Part shown: positions 47,155 to 59,073 of the stretch, in pieces
Layout: the number at the start of each line of letters is the position of its first letter
How positions within the stretch are numbered: the first letter of the stretch is position 1
From: Phanerodontia chrysosporium
Taxonomy: Eukaryota > Basidiomycota > Agaricomycetes > Polyporales > Phanerochaetaceae
Direction of reading: 5' to 3'
Length of the DNA: 64,000 nt
Assembly: GCA_001910725.1 (NCBI GenBank)
Contig: MJGA01000015.1
Coordinates: forward strand, 186,001 to 250,000
The notes under the pieces: generated by a model
The model's database searches: none
Told to the model about the DNA's origin: nothing
What the model saw: only the letters and a program-made list of their open reading frames with translations
Made by a program: the position numbers and the translations under genes

Positions 47155-49190
47155 TTGAAGTTCCTGCCGTGTTAATGAAACATGTCGTAATATTTTGCCT
47201 CAACGTCATGCTCTGCCCCTCATCGGACATCGAGGCAAGATTGCTCCGAGACGGGCTCCAAAGATAACGGGACCGAGGTGGAATGCTCCGGCACATGTAT
47301 CCCCGCCCCAGGTTCTCGATTAATAAACGTCTGGGTGCTGTGTGCTTCTGCGTGCCTGGCGGGAGCGCGAGTGGAAGGGGCGACTCCGAGGAGTGCGCCG
47401 TGGAGACACAGCGGTGCAGGAACATCTGCTTTTCCCGCCGCCATAACCCGCGGATGGCGTGCAGGTAAATTGTGTCTCGGAAAGGATCGGTCTGCCACGC
47501 CGCTGCGGGGCGTCCTGAGAAGAACATAGAAAAACCAGCAGTGCGCACGCAAAGAGGTGCTGGAAGGGGCGCGTATGTTCTTTGTGCGGCGGCTGACAAA
47601 GGCCAGCCGGCGGCGGCAGCAGCGGGGGGCGGCGCGCACGGGAGGCCGAGCCACATCATGAATAACCGCTGCGCTGTGTCGTGGCGTGTGCGTCGGATTC
47701 CGGGGGTGTCAATGTGCGTGCAGATGCACAGATGGCGGCGACGTCAAGGGAACCAGGGGCGTGCACTTTTGCGGCCAGAGTGGGCGCACCGAGACGGCGC
47801 GCGGGGTGCTTGTGAGAACTTGTGCACGCTGCGATCCGGGGCACTGGGCACGCGTCCCCGTGGTGGCAGCAGCCCTTTGGCAGGCGCATGTGAGCGGGGC
47901 ACGGAGGGGGCCATGGCAGCCCGTGTTGCGCTAGGCACGGCTGTGCGGATCGCGGGCGGCGGAGGCAGCTGAGCGCAGCTGGGGGGCAGCGGCCACATGG
48001 GCGCAGACGCTAGCTGGAGGGCGAGCACGCGGGTGCGGTTGCAGCGGGCGCGCGCCTGGCGTCAGCCGGTGCAAATCGTTGCGCGGGGGACCGCTGATTG
48101 CTGTGCTCAGTTGGGCGGAAGAGACCCTGTGGCGCGATCGCGGATCGGCTCGCTCCTGCTCTGTCCAGGCAGGTCGGCGTGCAGGCGGAGTCTGCGCTTC
48201 GAGCCGCGGGCGGGGGGAGAGGGTGCTCTCGAGGACGGCCGGAGGGGCAGTATTGCAACATCCCATCACGCTTATCGTACTGATGACGAAGGAAGCACGC
48301 GCGGACGCTTTGGACGACGAACTCTAACAGAGTTGTGCAAGGCGACATATGAGCCACCTTGGCAACTGGTGCGGGCGGCAGCCTGGCTCGGAAGGATCCC
48401 GTCGGTGTGGCGGGGGCACGAGATAACGCTAGAACTAAGAACGTGGCTGGAGGGCTGCGGAGGGGCGGAATGAAAAGAAATTGGGCCGCATATGGGGATG
48501 AAGATGCCGGAAAAGTCGCTATGTCAGAGTCAGCGAGTGCACGCACAGCAAGAAAGATGGAGCTGACGGAGGCATCGCTGGCGGCGGTCGTGTGACCGAC
48601 AGAGCGCGGCCGGCGACCCAGCAGGTGGCGAGGCGCATCAGCCCGAGAGCGCCCGACGGCGCTCGGCCCTCGCAAGCCCTGCAACTCCCGGGCGTCGACG
48701 CGCGTCTCTCGCTCGTCTTTGCCAGCGACAGCGACGAGCTCGTCGACGCCGACGGTGAGCAATATAACGCAATCCTGCCGCCGCTCCGGTGCCGCGTTTG
48801 TCACATCCCGGGAGGGGCGATCCCGGTGCGCCTATATCCTTGTCCCGCCCCGCCACGCAACTTTCACCCGTCCGTGCGGACAGCGGGACCCGTGCAAGAA
48901 GGCTGGGGGCCAGCATGGGCGACGCACAGCTAGCGCAGCCACTGTTGGCGTCGTCGACGAGCTCGCTGTCGGGAGCAGCTGGAGGCCGTCGCGGACGGCG
49001 AGCCATGTGGAACGGACGAGAGGAGCCGGGACAATTTTTGCTGGTGGCCGACATTCGATCGCGTCTGTCCCGGTGGATAAGCAGCTCAGGAACGATGAGC
49101 CGCTGGCTTCCCACCAGGTTAACGCGGGGAAGCGCCAAGTACCATATGCTCCCTCATCAAATCAATTCCATTGGACTCCATTCGCCTCAG
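47155..49190. other. about 2 kb GC-rich stretch without a recognisable gene
   Basis: Lies between the tRNA and PTR2. GC-rich frames of up to 264 codons exist on both strands (for example 48010-48804 minus), but all have Arg/Ala/Pro-rich compositions typical of non-coding GC-rich frames and no motif. It may be a long promoter for PTR2, or hold non-coding RNA. I do not call a protein gene. Confidence 0.4.
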
Positions 49191-49198
49191 CGAGGTGC

Positions 49199-49206
49199 GT
49201 ATAAAA
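49199..49206 (+). promoter_or_regulatory. TATA-like element of PTR2
   Basis: GTATAAAA, about 125 bp before ATG 49328, followed by a CT-rich leader (TTCTTTCCCCCCTC and similar). Likely core promoter with a ~90 nt 5' UTR. Confidence 0.5.
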
Positions 49207-49327
49207 TTGCGCACGCCCTCCCATTCTCCAGCGAACCTTCTTTCCCCCCTCATCTCTCGCCGTCGCGAGCTCGCTCCTTTCCCCATCTACCTCCAGTACT
49301 CTTCGCAGAGTCACTGAGCACCCCACG

Positions 49328-51436
49328 ATGGCAGGCTTGCAGACAGATGACGCTGTGTTCGCTGGATACGCCGAGGCCGAGCGTGACCAGTACATCCTCG
49401 AGAAGAAGCTCGGCCACTCGCATGACCACATAGTCTCCGAGGCCGCTTCGCACGAACTCGACGGCATCCACGACGGCCTCGAGTTCCCCACCGACGAGGA
49501 GCGCGACACTCTCCGTCGTGTGGCGGACACCGTCCCATGGAACGCGTACCGTGAGTGCCCCTCCGAGGCGCCTTCCCTTCCATCCAGTTAATCCCCCATC
49601 TTCTAGTCATCGCTTTCGTTGAGCTATGCGAACGCTTTTCCTACTACGGTGCTACTGTCGTATTCGTACGTCTCTTTCGCATCATTCGCATCATCACGCG
49701 GGCGTTCTCACCCACATGCTCTCTCGTTTAGACCAACTTTATCCAACAACCGCTGCCACCTGGCTCCAAGACAGGTGCCTCCGTCAACCAGCCTGGTGCC
49801 CTCGGCTTGGGCCAGCGTGCGTCCACCGGTATCTCGACATTCAACAGCTTCTGGTAAGTTTTTTCTCCGTGAAAATGACTCGCGCTCGATCCTTACCTCG
49901 GCGCTTAGGGTATACGTGATTCCACTGTTCGGCGCTTACATCGCCGACACAAGATGGGGTCGCTTCAAGACGGTCTGCGTCTCCGTCGCTGTCGCTCTTT
50001 TCGGTCACGTCCTCCTCATCATCTCTGCTATCCCTGGTGTCATCAACCACAGTAATGGTGCTCTGGCGTGCTTCATCATCGCTATCATCATCATGGGTCT
50101 TGGTACCGGAGGCTTCAAGGCAAACATCTCCCCGCTTGTTGCTGAGCAGTACCGCCGGACGAAGCTTTTCGTGCGTACCGAGAAGAACGGCGAGCGTGTC
50201 ATCGTCGACCCGACATTGACCACCTCGCGTATCTACATGGTGTGTTCAGGGTCTTATCGCACACGCGCGAAGCACATGCTGACCTATCTTGCCTCAGTAC
50301 TTCTATCTGTTCATCAACATTGGTGCCCTCATCGGCCAGATCGGCATGGCGTACTCTGAGAAGTACGTCGGCTACTGGCTTGCGTACATGCTCCCGACCG
50401 CGCTCTTCTGCTTGTGCCCCTTCGTCCTCTACATCGGCCGCAACAAGTACGTCAAGTCGCCGCCGCAGGGTTCCGTCCTCGGCCAGGCGTTCCGTGTCTG
50501 GCGCCTCGCGCTCAAGGGCCGCTTCTCGCTCAACCCGGTCAAGACCTGGAGGAACCTCTGCGCCGCCGACTTCTGGGAGCAGGCCAAGCCGAGCCACTAC
50601 CAGGGCGAGAACCGCCCCAGCTGGATGACCTTTGATGACCAGTGGGTCGAGGAGGTCAAGCGTGGCTTCAAGGCGTGCTCGGTCTTCATGTGGTACCCCG
50701 TCTACTGTGAGTTTCCCACCGCAATGATAGCGAATTTCCATATGCTGACGGCGCTCTCTCAGGGCTCACCTACAACCAGCTGAACAACAACTTGACGTCC
50801 CAGGCGGCTGTCATGTCCACGCACGGTGTCCCGAACGACGTTCTTTCCAACCTCGATCCCTTCGCCCTCATCATCTGCATCCCCATCTTCGATCTCTTCA
50901 TCTACCCTACCCTGCGCCGCTTGGGCATCAACTTCACGCCGCTGAAGAGGATCACGCTCGGCTTCTTCACCGGTGCCGCGGCGATGGCGTGGGCCGCCGT
51001 CCTCCAGCACTACATCTACAAGACGAACCCGTGCGGCTACCAGGCGTCGACGTGCACGGACGAGGCCGGCAACCCGCTCGTGTCGCCGCTGAACGTGTGG
51101 ATCCAGACGGGCTCGTACGTCCTGATCGCGTTCTCGGAGATCCTCGCGTCGATCACGGGCCTCGAGTACGCGTTCACGAAGGCGCCAAAGAACATGCGTT
51201 CGCTTGTCATGGGTGTCTTCCTCTTCATGTCCGCGATCTCGAGCGCGATCGGCGAGGCGTTCGTCTCGCTCTCGACGGACCCGCTGCTCGTCTGGAACTA
51301 CGGCGTCATGGGTGTCCTCGCCGCGATCTCGGGCGTCATCTTCTGGTTCCAGTACCGCCACTTGGACCAGCAGGAGGACGAGCTGAACATGATCGACGAG
51401 GGCCACCTCGCGACGCCCAACTCCGAGAAGCACTGA
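49328..51436 (+). CDS. PTR2: PTR2 family proton-coupled oligopeptide transporter
   Basis: Plasma-membrane importer of di- and tripeptides (POT/PTR, major facilitator fold, 12 helices). Exon 1 is 49328-49550, exon 2 begins 49607; about seven short introns. After an acidic N-terminal tail, helix 1 carries the signature IAFVELCERFSYYGATVVF, containing E-x-x-E-R-F. Other family blocks: TNFIQQPLPPGS, LGLGQRASTGISTFNSFW, VIPLFGAYIADTRWGRFKTV (PTR2 signature 1), ALACFIIAIIIMGLGTGGFK, ANISPLVAEQY, YFYLFINIGALIGQIGMAY (signature 2 F-Y-x-x-I-N-x-G) and WYPVYWLTYNQLNNNLTSQA. The C-terminal half has IFDLFIYPTLRRLGI, SYVLIAFSEILASITGLEYA, FTKAPKNMRSLVMGVFLF and ends in a charged tail LATPNSEKH*. All functional motifs present. 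Likely regulated by nitrogen source as in yeasts (inference). Confidence 0.97.
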
Positions 51437-52138
51437 GCCCCCGCGCCAGAGTAGATCTCTTGTTTCGCATTGTCACGGAGGGTGGAGTTCTGTATGTTGG
51501 GTGTTTGCTTACGATGTTGCGATACCAAAGTAACGTTAACACATGCGTGTCATGTCATCACGAACCTAGTACGTGTATAGTATCGGGTTGTAATCATAAT
51601 CTGTTGTCATTTTCTATCCCGAAAATTCGCTTTGTGAGATGAACGTCCGACCTGAGAAGCCTGAGCGGCGAGAATCGCACACAGAACAGAGATAGGCTGC
51701 TCGCACCTCGTGCTCGGCACCCTCTTCGTGATTGTCCAGGTGATCTCTCGGGGTTTGGTGTGCCTGCGCGCAACGGAAGCCAGCGCTGCCCGAGGCCTTC
51801 GTGGCGTTGTGGACGCCTGTGGGCGCCGCCGCAGCGGATCTCCGTCCCTGCTCTCGTCCCCGAACGTGCGCACCCGCACAGTCCCAGAGACTCGCCCACG
51901 TCCAATCGTCTGCGACAGCGCCGCGCACACGAGCAGCGCGGGGCGCACGCGCAGGGCCAGACCGCGCGTGCCGGTGATCAATGGTATAGCCTGCCAGGCA
52001 CCGCGGTCGCCATGAGACGGCGCGTTTTCCCGCGGCCGGGCCTGCGCCCTCTGCACGCTGCGTATTCCCGCTTTTGCTCTCTTGTTTCGTCTTTTTACAC
52101 ACTGTCGTTTACTCAGTCGCACAGACGCAAGCACAGCT
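51437..52138. other. intergenic region
   Basis: About 700 bp between PTR2 and the Ser-rich sensor-like gene. Left end AT-rich (3' UTR). Minus-strand frames here show no motif; their composition follows the GC content. Confidence 0.4.
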
Positions 52139-53945
52139 ATGAGCAGCACAAGTATATTCGGCGCCATCTCGACGGGCATCGTCTCCGTGGCCGGCAGCAG
52201 CTCAGCCAGCTCGTCAAGCTCGTCCAGTGCATCTAGCTCGTCTTCGTCTTCGTCTTCGTCGTCGACCTCGTCTGTGTCTGCTAGCAGCACCAGTCTCTCC
52301 AGCTCAAGCGCGAGCACATCAAGTCCGTCCTCTGCGGCGGCGTCCTCATCCTTCTCGTCGACACTCGTTTCGTCAACACCTTCCTTCAGCACAACATCCT
52401 CCTTCACGTCGCCGGTCCCTGCGGGACCCTCGTCTACACCCTCTTCCGCGCCCTCATCACCCCTTGCTGTCTCTTACAACGCTGACAGCAGCTCGCCGCG
52501 ACCATCGCCTCGAGCGCGCCCTCCGATCTTCTCGGAAGCACACTCCCCGATCCCACTAGTTCCTCCTTGGGTCTCACACTCGCTACACTTGCCTCGTCCC
52601 AAGATTACCATGATGCTCCAGTATCCTCGTCAAGCCGTGCAGCCCCGACGACTCTGAAGGCGGTCCAGCGCCCGCTGCCCTCACCAAGCCCCTCCTCGCT
52701 GTCGCAGGACGACGAGGACGCTCCGGCGGCGCACAGCTTCAAGACGACCGTCACGGCGCGGCCGTCCGCGGACTGGCGTGTTGCGCAGAGCACGGTGTAT
52801 GCCTTCAGCACAGAGAGCGACGATGCTGTATGGAGTACAGAGGGAGAGCCCCCTGGCCCTATGTCCACCGAGCTTGTCGGGGCGCTGGAATCTAGTTCAT
52901 CATTGTACGGGTGCGTGTTGTGCTTGATGATGGCTGGACAGAAGCTGAAAGGTGTTTTTCAGGCCAACACCTATGGCCGTCGGGGCTGACCCATCGGCGA
53001 CGTCGAGACAGGTGTATACGGCCGTGTGGCAAACAACGCTCGCAAGCAACAGCGGCACCGCGACCTCGGGGCAGGTTGTCGACGTAACCCAGATCACGAC
53101 CAGGGGTTACGGTGCCGCAAATACCACACCTGCCTTCTTAACGAGCAGTATCGCCACTCCTGGCGCAGGGGCAGCATCGAACTCCGCACACAGGTGTGTC
53201 ACCTTGCTCTAGCTGCTGACCATATTCACTGACCGTAGGTTGTCACAGCACGAACGCGCTCGTCGTTATCCTGGTCCCTGTCCTCGTCGTCGCCGCGCTC
53301 ATCGTACCCTGCGTACTCATCCTGCTGCGCATCCGCCGGCGACGCAGCGTGCGGTTCATGTCGACGTACGAAGACCTCACGGGACACAACACATCTGACA
53401 TCGAGTACCAAGACGCGCTCCGCCGGCCGTACGCGGACACACTCGGCGGGCGCGACAGCGAAAGCCCGTTCCCGTACGACATGGCCTCGATCCCGAGCGC
53501 AAGCATGGTGCACCTCGACATGGCGCAGGGCTCGCGCACGGGCAGCGCCGCGGCGGGCGTCGCACGCGCGGACTCGCGCGCCCGCAGCAGCCCGCGCCTC
53601 GTCTCGCCCGTCGAGGACCCCTTCGCAGACCGCGCGCCCGACGAGTCCGACGCGCACGCGCCGCTCTTTGCCGCGTACAGCAGCGCGCCGCGCACGCGCA
53701 GCCCGTCGTCCGCGAGCTCCGTGCGCCCCGCGTCGCGCTGGGGCACGCTCTCGCCTGTGTCGCGCCGCGGCGCGTACAGCCCTGCGCCGACGGACTCGCG
53801 CGCGGGCTCGCGGAACGGGCACAGCCCGCTCGTGCGTGGCCATTCGAAACATTACACGGACGGTTCGGTCGACCTCACGACGCCGTTCGAGTGGGACGGC
53901 ATGGAGGACCCGTTCGCGGACCCTAATAGACATGGCGCCGAGTGA
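52139..53945 (+). CDS. Ser/Thr-rich single-pass membrane protein, Mid2/WSC sensor-like layout
   Basis: ATG 52139 (MSSTSIFGAISTGIVSVAG) opens a mucin-like segment of more than 60% Ser/Thr/Ala/Pro, as in heavily O-mannosylated extracellular domains. No classic signal peptide is obvious; the first ~18 residues are only weakly hydrophobic. The frame shifts at about 52,410-52,480, so a small intron is needed (one option: donor after ACGTCGCCG, acceptor at ..CTGACAG). Downstream come FKTTVTARPSADWRVAQSTV and YAFSTESDDAVWSTEG. After further introns there is one strong membrane helix, NALVVILVPVLVVAALIVPC, followed by a basic stop-transfer RIRRRR. The ~200-residue cytoplasmic tail has many SP/SR sites and ends TTPFEWDGMEDPFADPN. 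No WSC Cys motif is seen. Cell-wall stress sensing is inferred from the architecture only. Confidence 0.72.
52194..52330 (+). repeat. serine-coding low-complexity repeat
   Basis: Tracts of AGC/TCG/TCT/TCC codons, including TCGTCTTCGTCTTCGTC, encoding Ser runs in the sensor-like protein. A site of likely length variation. Confidence 0.7.
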
Positions 53946-54519
53946 TATGTACATATGCGCAGAACGCAAGTGTCTGTTATACTAGTGGTAGCATTTAGTA
54001 GCACTCCCTTTCCGTGTGCTTATAATCGTATGCTCACTCGACCACGCCTGGTTGTATCTTCCCGTTCACACAATGTGATTCGAGTGGAGACTTAGTGCAT
54101 AAGTTTGACATAGTACATATGCAAGTGCATGACGAATGACAGATGATGCTACAACGACCGGAGAGGTAAGGTGTGGGAGGTGAATATTAAAAAGTATGCG
54201 ATGGAAGCCCGTAGGTCGTCAGATTGGGCGATGGTGATGGGAAGGGAAAAGAGTTACTGAATGTATAAGTATGCCACAAACCGCGTGCAGACAAGTATGG
54301 CACTGCAGTAGCACATGGATCCCGAGCAGATAGAAGACAATGGCGGAGTGTGATGGCAGGGATTCATGAAACCAGCAGGGTGGGCAATGCCAACGAAGTG
54401 TCCGAGTCTAGTAATCAAAACAATTCGACCTTGCGCCGCAAGCCGCGCGCAAGGTCGATCCAGAGATTCCAAGCGTGAGATGAGGGTGGGGAGGGGACAA
54501 AAATGAAGGGAGGGCGCGG
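53946..54519. other. convergent intergenic region
   Basis: 574 bp AT-rich sequence between two convergent stops; probably 3' UTRs. No gene recognised. Confidence 0.5.
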
Positions 54520-57024
54520 TCAGCCGGTCCAGTCGCGACTGCCACGATTGCGCCGACGCTCGTCATCTATCTCGGGGTCCATGCGTCCGAGGACCTCCCC
54601 GGAGGCGATGCTCATATTCGACGTCGCACTGCCGGTCGATGTCAGGCGCGGCCTCCGGTACGCCGCAGGCACGCCGACATTGATTGTGGGCGAATTGCCG
54701 CCGCTGGGCCGTCTAGCCAGCGCCGGAGACGCTTGCAGCGGTGCCTCGCGTGGCGCGAAGGTAATGGGGTCCAACGTGCGTCTGCCGATAGTCGACGGCC
54801 CTGAGCTCGGGGCGCGTGCGGTCGACGAGCCGGTGCTGCTGCCGTCGTGGTCCTTCTTGCGCCGGCTCCCGATGCTGTCCAAGCTTGCGAAAAATCGATC
54901 TGACATTTGCTGAAGCTTCTCGTCAACCGCAGAGGCAGTGGTGAGCACCGGCTGCGATCCTTCCCTGGAGAGCGGCTTCGCAGCGCTGGCCGCGGGCTTG
55001 AGTCTGTGGTCTCGCTCGGCTCGGGTTCGACGGCGCCCGAGGCCGAGTCTTGCGAATCCTCGCGGACGCAATGAAGCGGCTTCCGACGGTCTATCTGCTG
55101 CACAAAGTCCGAGATGTCGTCGTCATCCGTCGTTGTACTGAGATAAGAGGCCTGCTGTGAATTCAATGAGTACGCAATTACAGCGGAGAGAAACATGCTT
55201 GATGTCATACCGCTGTGCGCTCAGGGGCACTGCTTGTGCTTCCCTCACTGCCGACGACTGGAGCGGTAGCGTATCTGTGGCCAAAGCTACTTCTGTAACG
55301 GCGGCCTCCGTTCTGCGGCGAGGAGTCGCTAGGTATGCTTGTTCCTTCTGCCGAGGTGAGTGATCGCCGGTCGCCTAGACTCGAAGGACCCGCCATGCTA
55401 GATGGCACCGTCGGAGGCGAGGGACGCGGTGGAGGCACTGGCGACCCGGGAAGCCTTGTAGATAATCCTGCGCCTATGGGCGACGGAAGTGCTGGTGCAC
55501 GAGAGGATGTAGGCGAGCTGTGTACGGGCCGCGAAGGTAGTGACGGTCCCGTATTGAGTGGCGAATGCTGCCGTAGTGACGTCGACGGCGAGTGGACGGA
55601 CGGAGAGCCCGAAGACATGGTTCCCGACTTGAACGCGTTTATCGGTGTGAGCGCAGGGCGTCGGATGGGCATAGGGCTTGGCGAGTCCTGCAGACGACGC
55701 GCTCAGCGTCCAAATATACACGCGTCAATTCCGAATACACGTACTGAACGACCAATCCCAAGACTATCCCTCCGCTCCCGCATGCGCATAGCAAGGGCAG
55801 ACGGCGTCAACTCCTCTCTGGAACCGACCGATGGCGTACCATGTCGAATGGACGAATGGTCAGACACACCGGAGGCAGATGCGGCGTTCGTACCAGCGCC
55901 TGATAGAGCGCGTGTCATTGGTAACGCGACGTTCTGTGATCGCGGACTACTGCCGGTGAGAGACGTTGTACGCGTATGCGTCCGTGGCGGAAGAATGAAT
56001 CGCTCTGGGACCGACGATGGTGGCGAACGCGGAAGCGATGTGCGCATGGGGACGCTGCCTGGAGAGCTCGTGAGCGAGTCGCGCTGCTGGTTCCGGAGCA
56101 GCGTCGGTGTGAACTCTGGTTCTTCGTCCTGCGAGAGGAACCGCGAGGATAACAAGGACTCCCGGTCAAAGATCTTGAACTCCGGGGTAGTAAGATACGT
56201 GGTTGAGAGAAAGAGCGTCCCCCTAGGATGGATAACAGACGGGAAGTTGTGCACTTGATGATCAAGAGGAGAGCCTTGGACCAAAGAATCTGTCATATGA
56301 GGAATATGCGGGACCGACAAACAACAGCAGGAAGGAGTCAGTCGGCAATCCCCATCAGCTGCTGCGAGACAACGTGTAACTCACCGAATCCTAATACACC
56401 ATCCCTGTTCATACCCCGCTGCTCGACCTGCACTTGGATGCTAAAGTTGCCATTGTTCATCCCCCTGAGCCGGCCCCCACGCCTTGCGAGCTTCCAGGTA
56501 GGCAATATGCGGAGAAGCGTGAAGATGCTTCTGAATAATGAGATGCCGTGTTTGTATATCGTTGGAGGGGCTACATCGGGGCGCTCTTGTACTTGACCCA
56601 GGTGCGACTGTGACTGATGTGGTTCGAAGACGAGAGTCCAGGTCTCGAGCAGTATGAGTCGTGGGGTGGGGTCTATGGGCACGCGAGACGAATCCGGATT
56701 GATGTACGCGAGTACTTGGTTTGGTGTCAGCTCCGGAACGGCGAGGAATACCTGGAGCTTGAACGTTGCGGGCACGACCATGGTCGACAAGGAGCGGTAC
56801 ATTCGCGTGTGCTCCTTGAACACATCAGTGTCCGGAGTCTCGAGATTGAACTGGGGAACGACATCAGCCAGTCCCCGCGCAGTGAGAGTCGTACGACGCA
56901 CCCATTTGTCCGCCTTGCCCTGAGTATTAGGCACGTGCGTAGCTCGGGCATTATGGACGACGAGCGCGAGCTTCGTGTAGAACCTGTACGCTATCTGGTC
57001 GGCCTTCTGGGTGTCATTGGACAT
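54520..57024 (-). CDS. ATG13: autophagy-related protein 13
   Basis: Regulatory subunit of the Atg1 kinase complex that starts autophagosome formation under TOR control. ATG 57024 (MSNDTQKADQIAYRFYTKLA) starts the HORMA domain: FNLETPDTDVFKEHTRMYRS, FKLQVFLAVPELTPNQVLAY, TPRLILLETWTLVFEPHQSQ, APPTIYKHGISLFRSIFTLL and RILPTWKLARR. Next are FPSVIHPRGTLFLSTTYLTT and ESLLSSRFLSQDEEPEFTPT, typical Atg13 segments linking HORMA to the disordered region. The C-terminal half is Ser/Pro-rich with ALTPINAFKSGTMSSGSPSV, LRQHSPLNTGPSLPSRP, and TDDDDISDFVQQIDRRKPL, the motif that binds partner proteins in the family. Ends RDWTG* at 54520. A 51-bp intron between ADKW and FNLE is stop-free and a multiple of three. 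Several other introns are short. Confidence 0.95.
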
Positions 57025-57876
57025 GGCAGACGGCGGGAAGAGGCTCAGAGAATGGACTGTGACGAATGAACAGACATTAGGGCGGTTGGATATAGTCAGG
57101 AAATGGGCGTGCGGGCTGTGGTGGTCGTGGCTCGCACGCAGCTGAGCATCCTCGTTTTAGGCACCGAAGATGCGGATCCCCACATTAGCAACGGGTAAGT
57201 AGTTTTTGAAACAAGAGGAGCTGGCAGATTACAAATCTTTGAAAGGGAGGTAACCTGCTCTACTAATGCGCGTTCTTACTCTCCGTACAGCCATTCACGA
57301 AACTGGAGGCAATGTCGGACAGCCTTTGGATGTGTATATACCGGCCTACTTCCCGAGTACTGTTGCTTAAGGCGACGTTATCCACCTGCCAATGCGTGAT
57401 TCGTTCGTTGCGTCTCGGGCTGTAACCATGTAGCTAACTTCTCGGGACTGTCTTAATCGTATAGCCTCGACTCGACCACGAAAGCCCCCGCCTCACCACT
57501 CAATGGCGATCTGGCAATGCACGTTCGTCCGGGCACTTCACTTCACTGCAATAGTCCGCCATGTGCGTCATATCACGCTTGTTTTATTGCCTATACAGTG
57601 CGCTACATAGGTCTGCCGACCGCCATGTCAAGACACAGCCCTGGCAAGCGGCGGGTGCTCCGACGAGATCCTTGAGCTGATGCAGCCATCTTTACTCCCA
57701 GGAACAGGCGGGAGCCGGAGATGAGGCCACACATACGACTGGCGGCATGTTGCAGCAAGACTCGTCGAAAGGAGACGCATCTCATAACCCTGATTGCATG
57801 ACCATGGGGTAAGGTCACGATCTACATTCGTCGGTCAGCACTACCCGCGCAGTGACGAGGACAACCCGCGTACCCC
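57025..57876. other. intergenic region between ATG13 and the JmjC gene
   Basis: About 850 bp. It contains the ATG13 promoter and the 3' flank of the JmjC gene. No coding feature recognised. Confidence 0.4.
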
Positions 57877-58967
57877 TTAAGAGGCAGATCGAGACCTGGT
57901 ATGGCTGCCACTTCTAGGCAAGAACCACCATGACACGCCTGCAGTCCAACCAGCAAGGGGTTGTGGCTCCTTTGCAAGGCAGACATTCTCGACCCGATGC
58001 CACCAGCCCTTGGGTATGAATAGGGTCTCCCCTTCCCGGAGGATGCAGGTCATTCCATGCGGGCGAGGGCTTCCGCCGTATTGAGCGGCACCTCCGGATG
58101 TACTTCAACATGAAACTGCATCCCAGAGCTGACAGACCACTCTCGACATAGTCGAGCTTTCATTTTCGAAGTATTGCTGAAGACGCTGCTGCCCCTTTGA
58201 GCATGCCGCAGCATGTCCGAGGCAAACGGTGGCACGAGTATAACATGCTTCGCAAACTTCGCGTGATCAGACGCAGCTTGAAGATGGAAGAAGTTCATGT
58301 ATGCGTCGTAATGAAATGGCGTAACCTGACCGTGGTCATGGCCGGTCAACGATCGTGTATTGAAGACGCAACATGCGTTCTCACCGCACCGGTAGGTCCG
58401 AGGAACGTGGCTTCCATGTACATGTCGATACTGCTGCTGTCAAGCAAGGGCTGCAGCAGAGGTGGAACCTTGGCACCTATGGCATCCACCTAAATGATAA
58501 CATGGCGTTAGTACGTGGATACAAATCCTATGGAAATATCATCACCTGCTCTCTCCCCACCCATTGGGCGAGGTACAGCGGTTTACCACCGATAGTTCCT
58601 TCCGGGTCTCTTGCAGCCACTCTAGATACTTCCAAAGCGGCATTGGGATTTTGTCAAAGCCATGGCTCGGGATGTCGTCATACGACCCTAGTTCAACTTC
58701 GACAACTTGGTCTCCCCGACTCTGTAGCGCAGAGAGAAGTTTCTGGGCGCGGGTCCCTGGGAGCTCTGCAGTCTCTTCCGCTGGTAGAATGACAGGATGG
58801 TCGAGCGACAGACTCCAGGAAGTAGAGTACGGCACCCGCGCCGTTATGCGACATGGCCGGTGGGAGGCGTCGGCCACGCCAGATGAAAGCCGAACCGCCA
58901 ACGACGTGGACGGATGCTTTAATGCGTACTTGCCACCTACCTGCAGGACCTTACCAACAAAGAGCAT
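57877..58967 (-). CDS. JmjC/cupin-8 domain protein with a probable frame break
   Basis: Member of the Fe(II)/2-oxoglutarate JmjC family, the small JMJD5/tRNA-hydroxylase-like type rather than a histone demethylase with added domains. Start taken at ATG 58967. Motifs: LDHPVILPAEETAEL, VEVELGSYDDIPSHGFDKIP, MPLWKYLEWLQ, then GTIGGKPLYLAQW, FLGPTGAV-TPFHYDAYMN with the iron ligands H and D in HYD, FAKHVILVPPFASDML, and the last exon REGETLFIPKGWWHRVENVC, containing the third iron ligand H, to GVSWWFL and TAA at 57877-57879. Iron site intact. Between LEWLQ and GTIGG the frame shifts by two bases at about 58,610, with no usable splice pair. Expected sequence there is short (…LQ-DPEGTIGG…), so an extra GA dinucleotide is the simplest explanation. 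Either a recent lesion or a sequence error. Substrate unknown. Confidence 0.82.
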
Positions 58968-59073
58968 GGCTCCTGTGCTGTCATTGCGTCAGAGTGAGCG
59001 CGAACAGATGGACGAGCCTGCGTACATAACCGTTGGGCGCAAGATTGAAGCAGCGAACATCCTGACCGGCGCT

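Noticed and set aside
48010..48804. 264-codon minus frame upstream of PTR2 as a candidate new gene
   Set aside because: No motif, no splice pattern, low-information Arg/Ala/Pro/Ser composition; expected by chance in GC-rich DNA.
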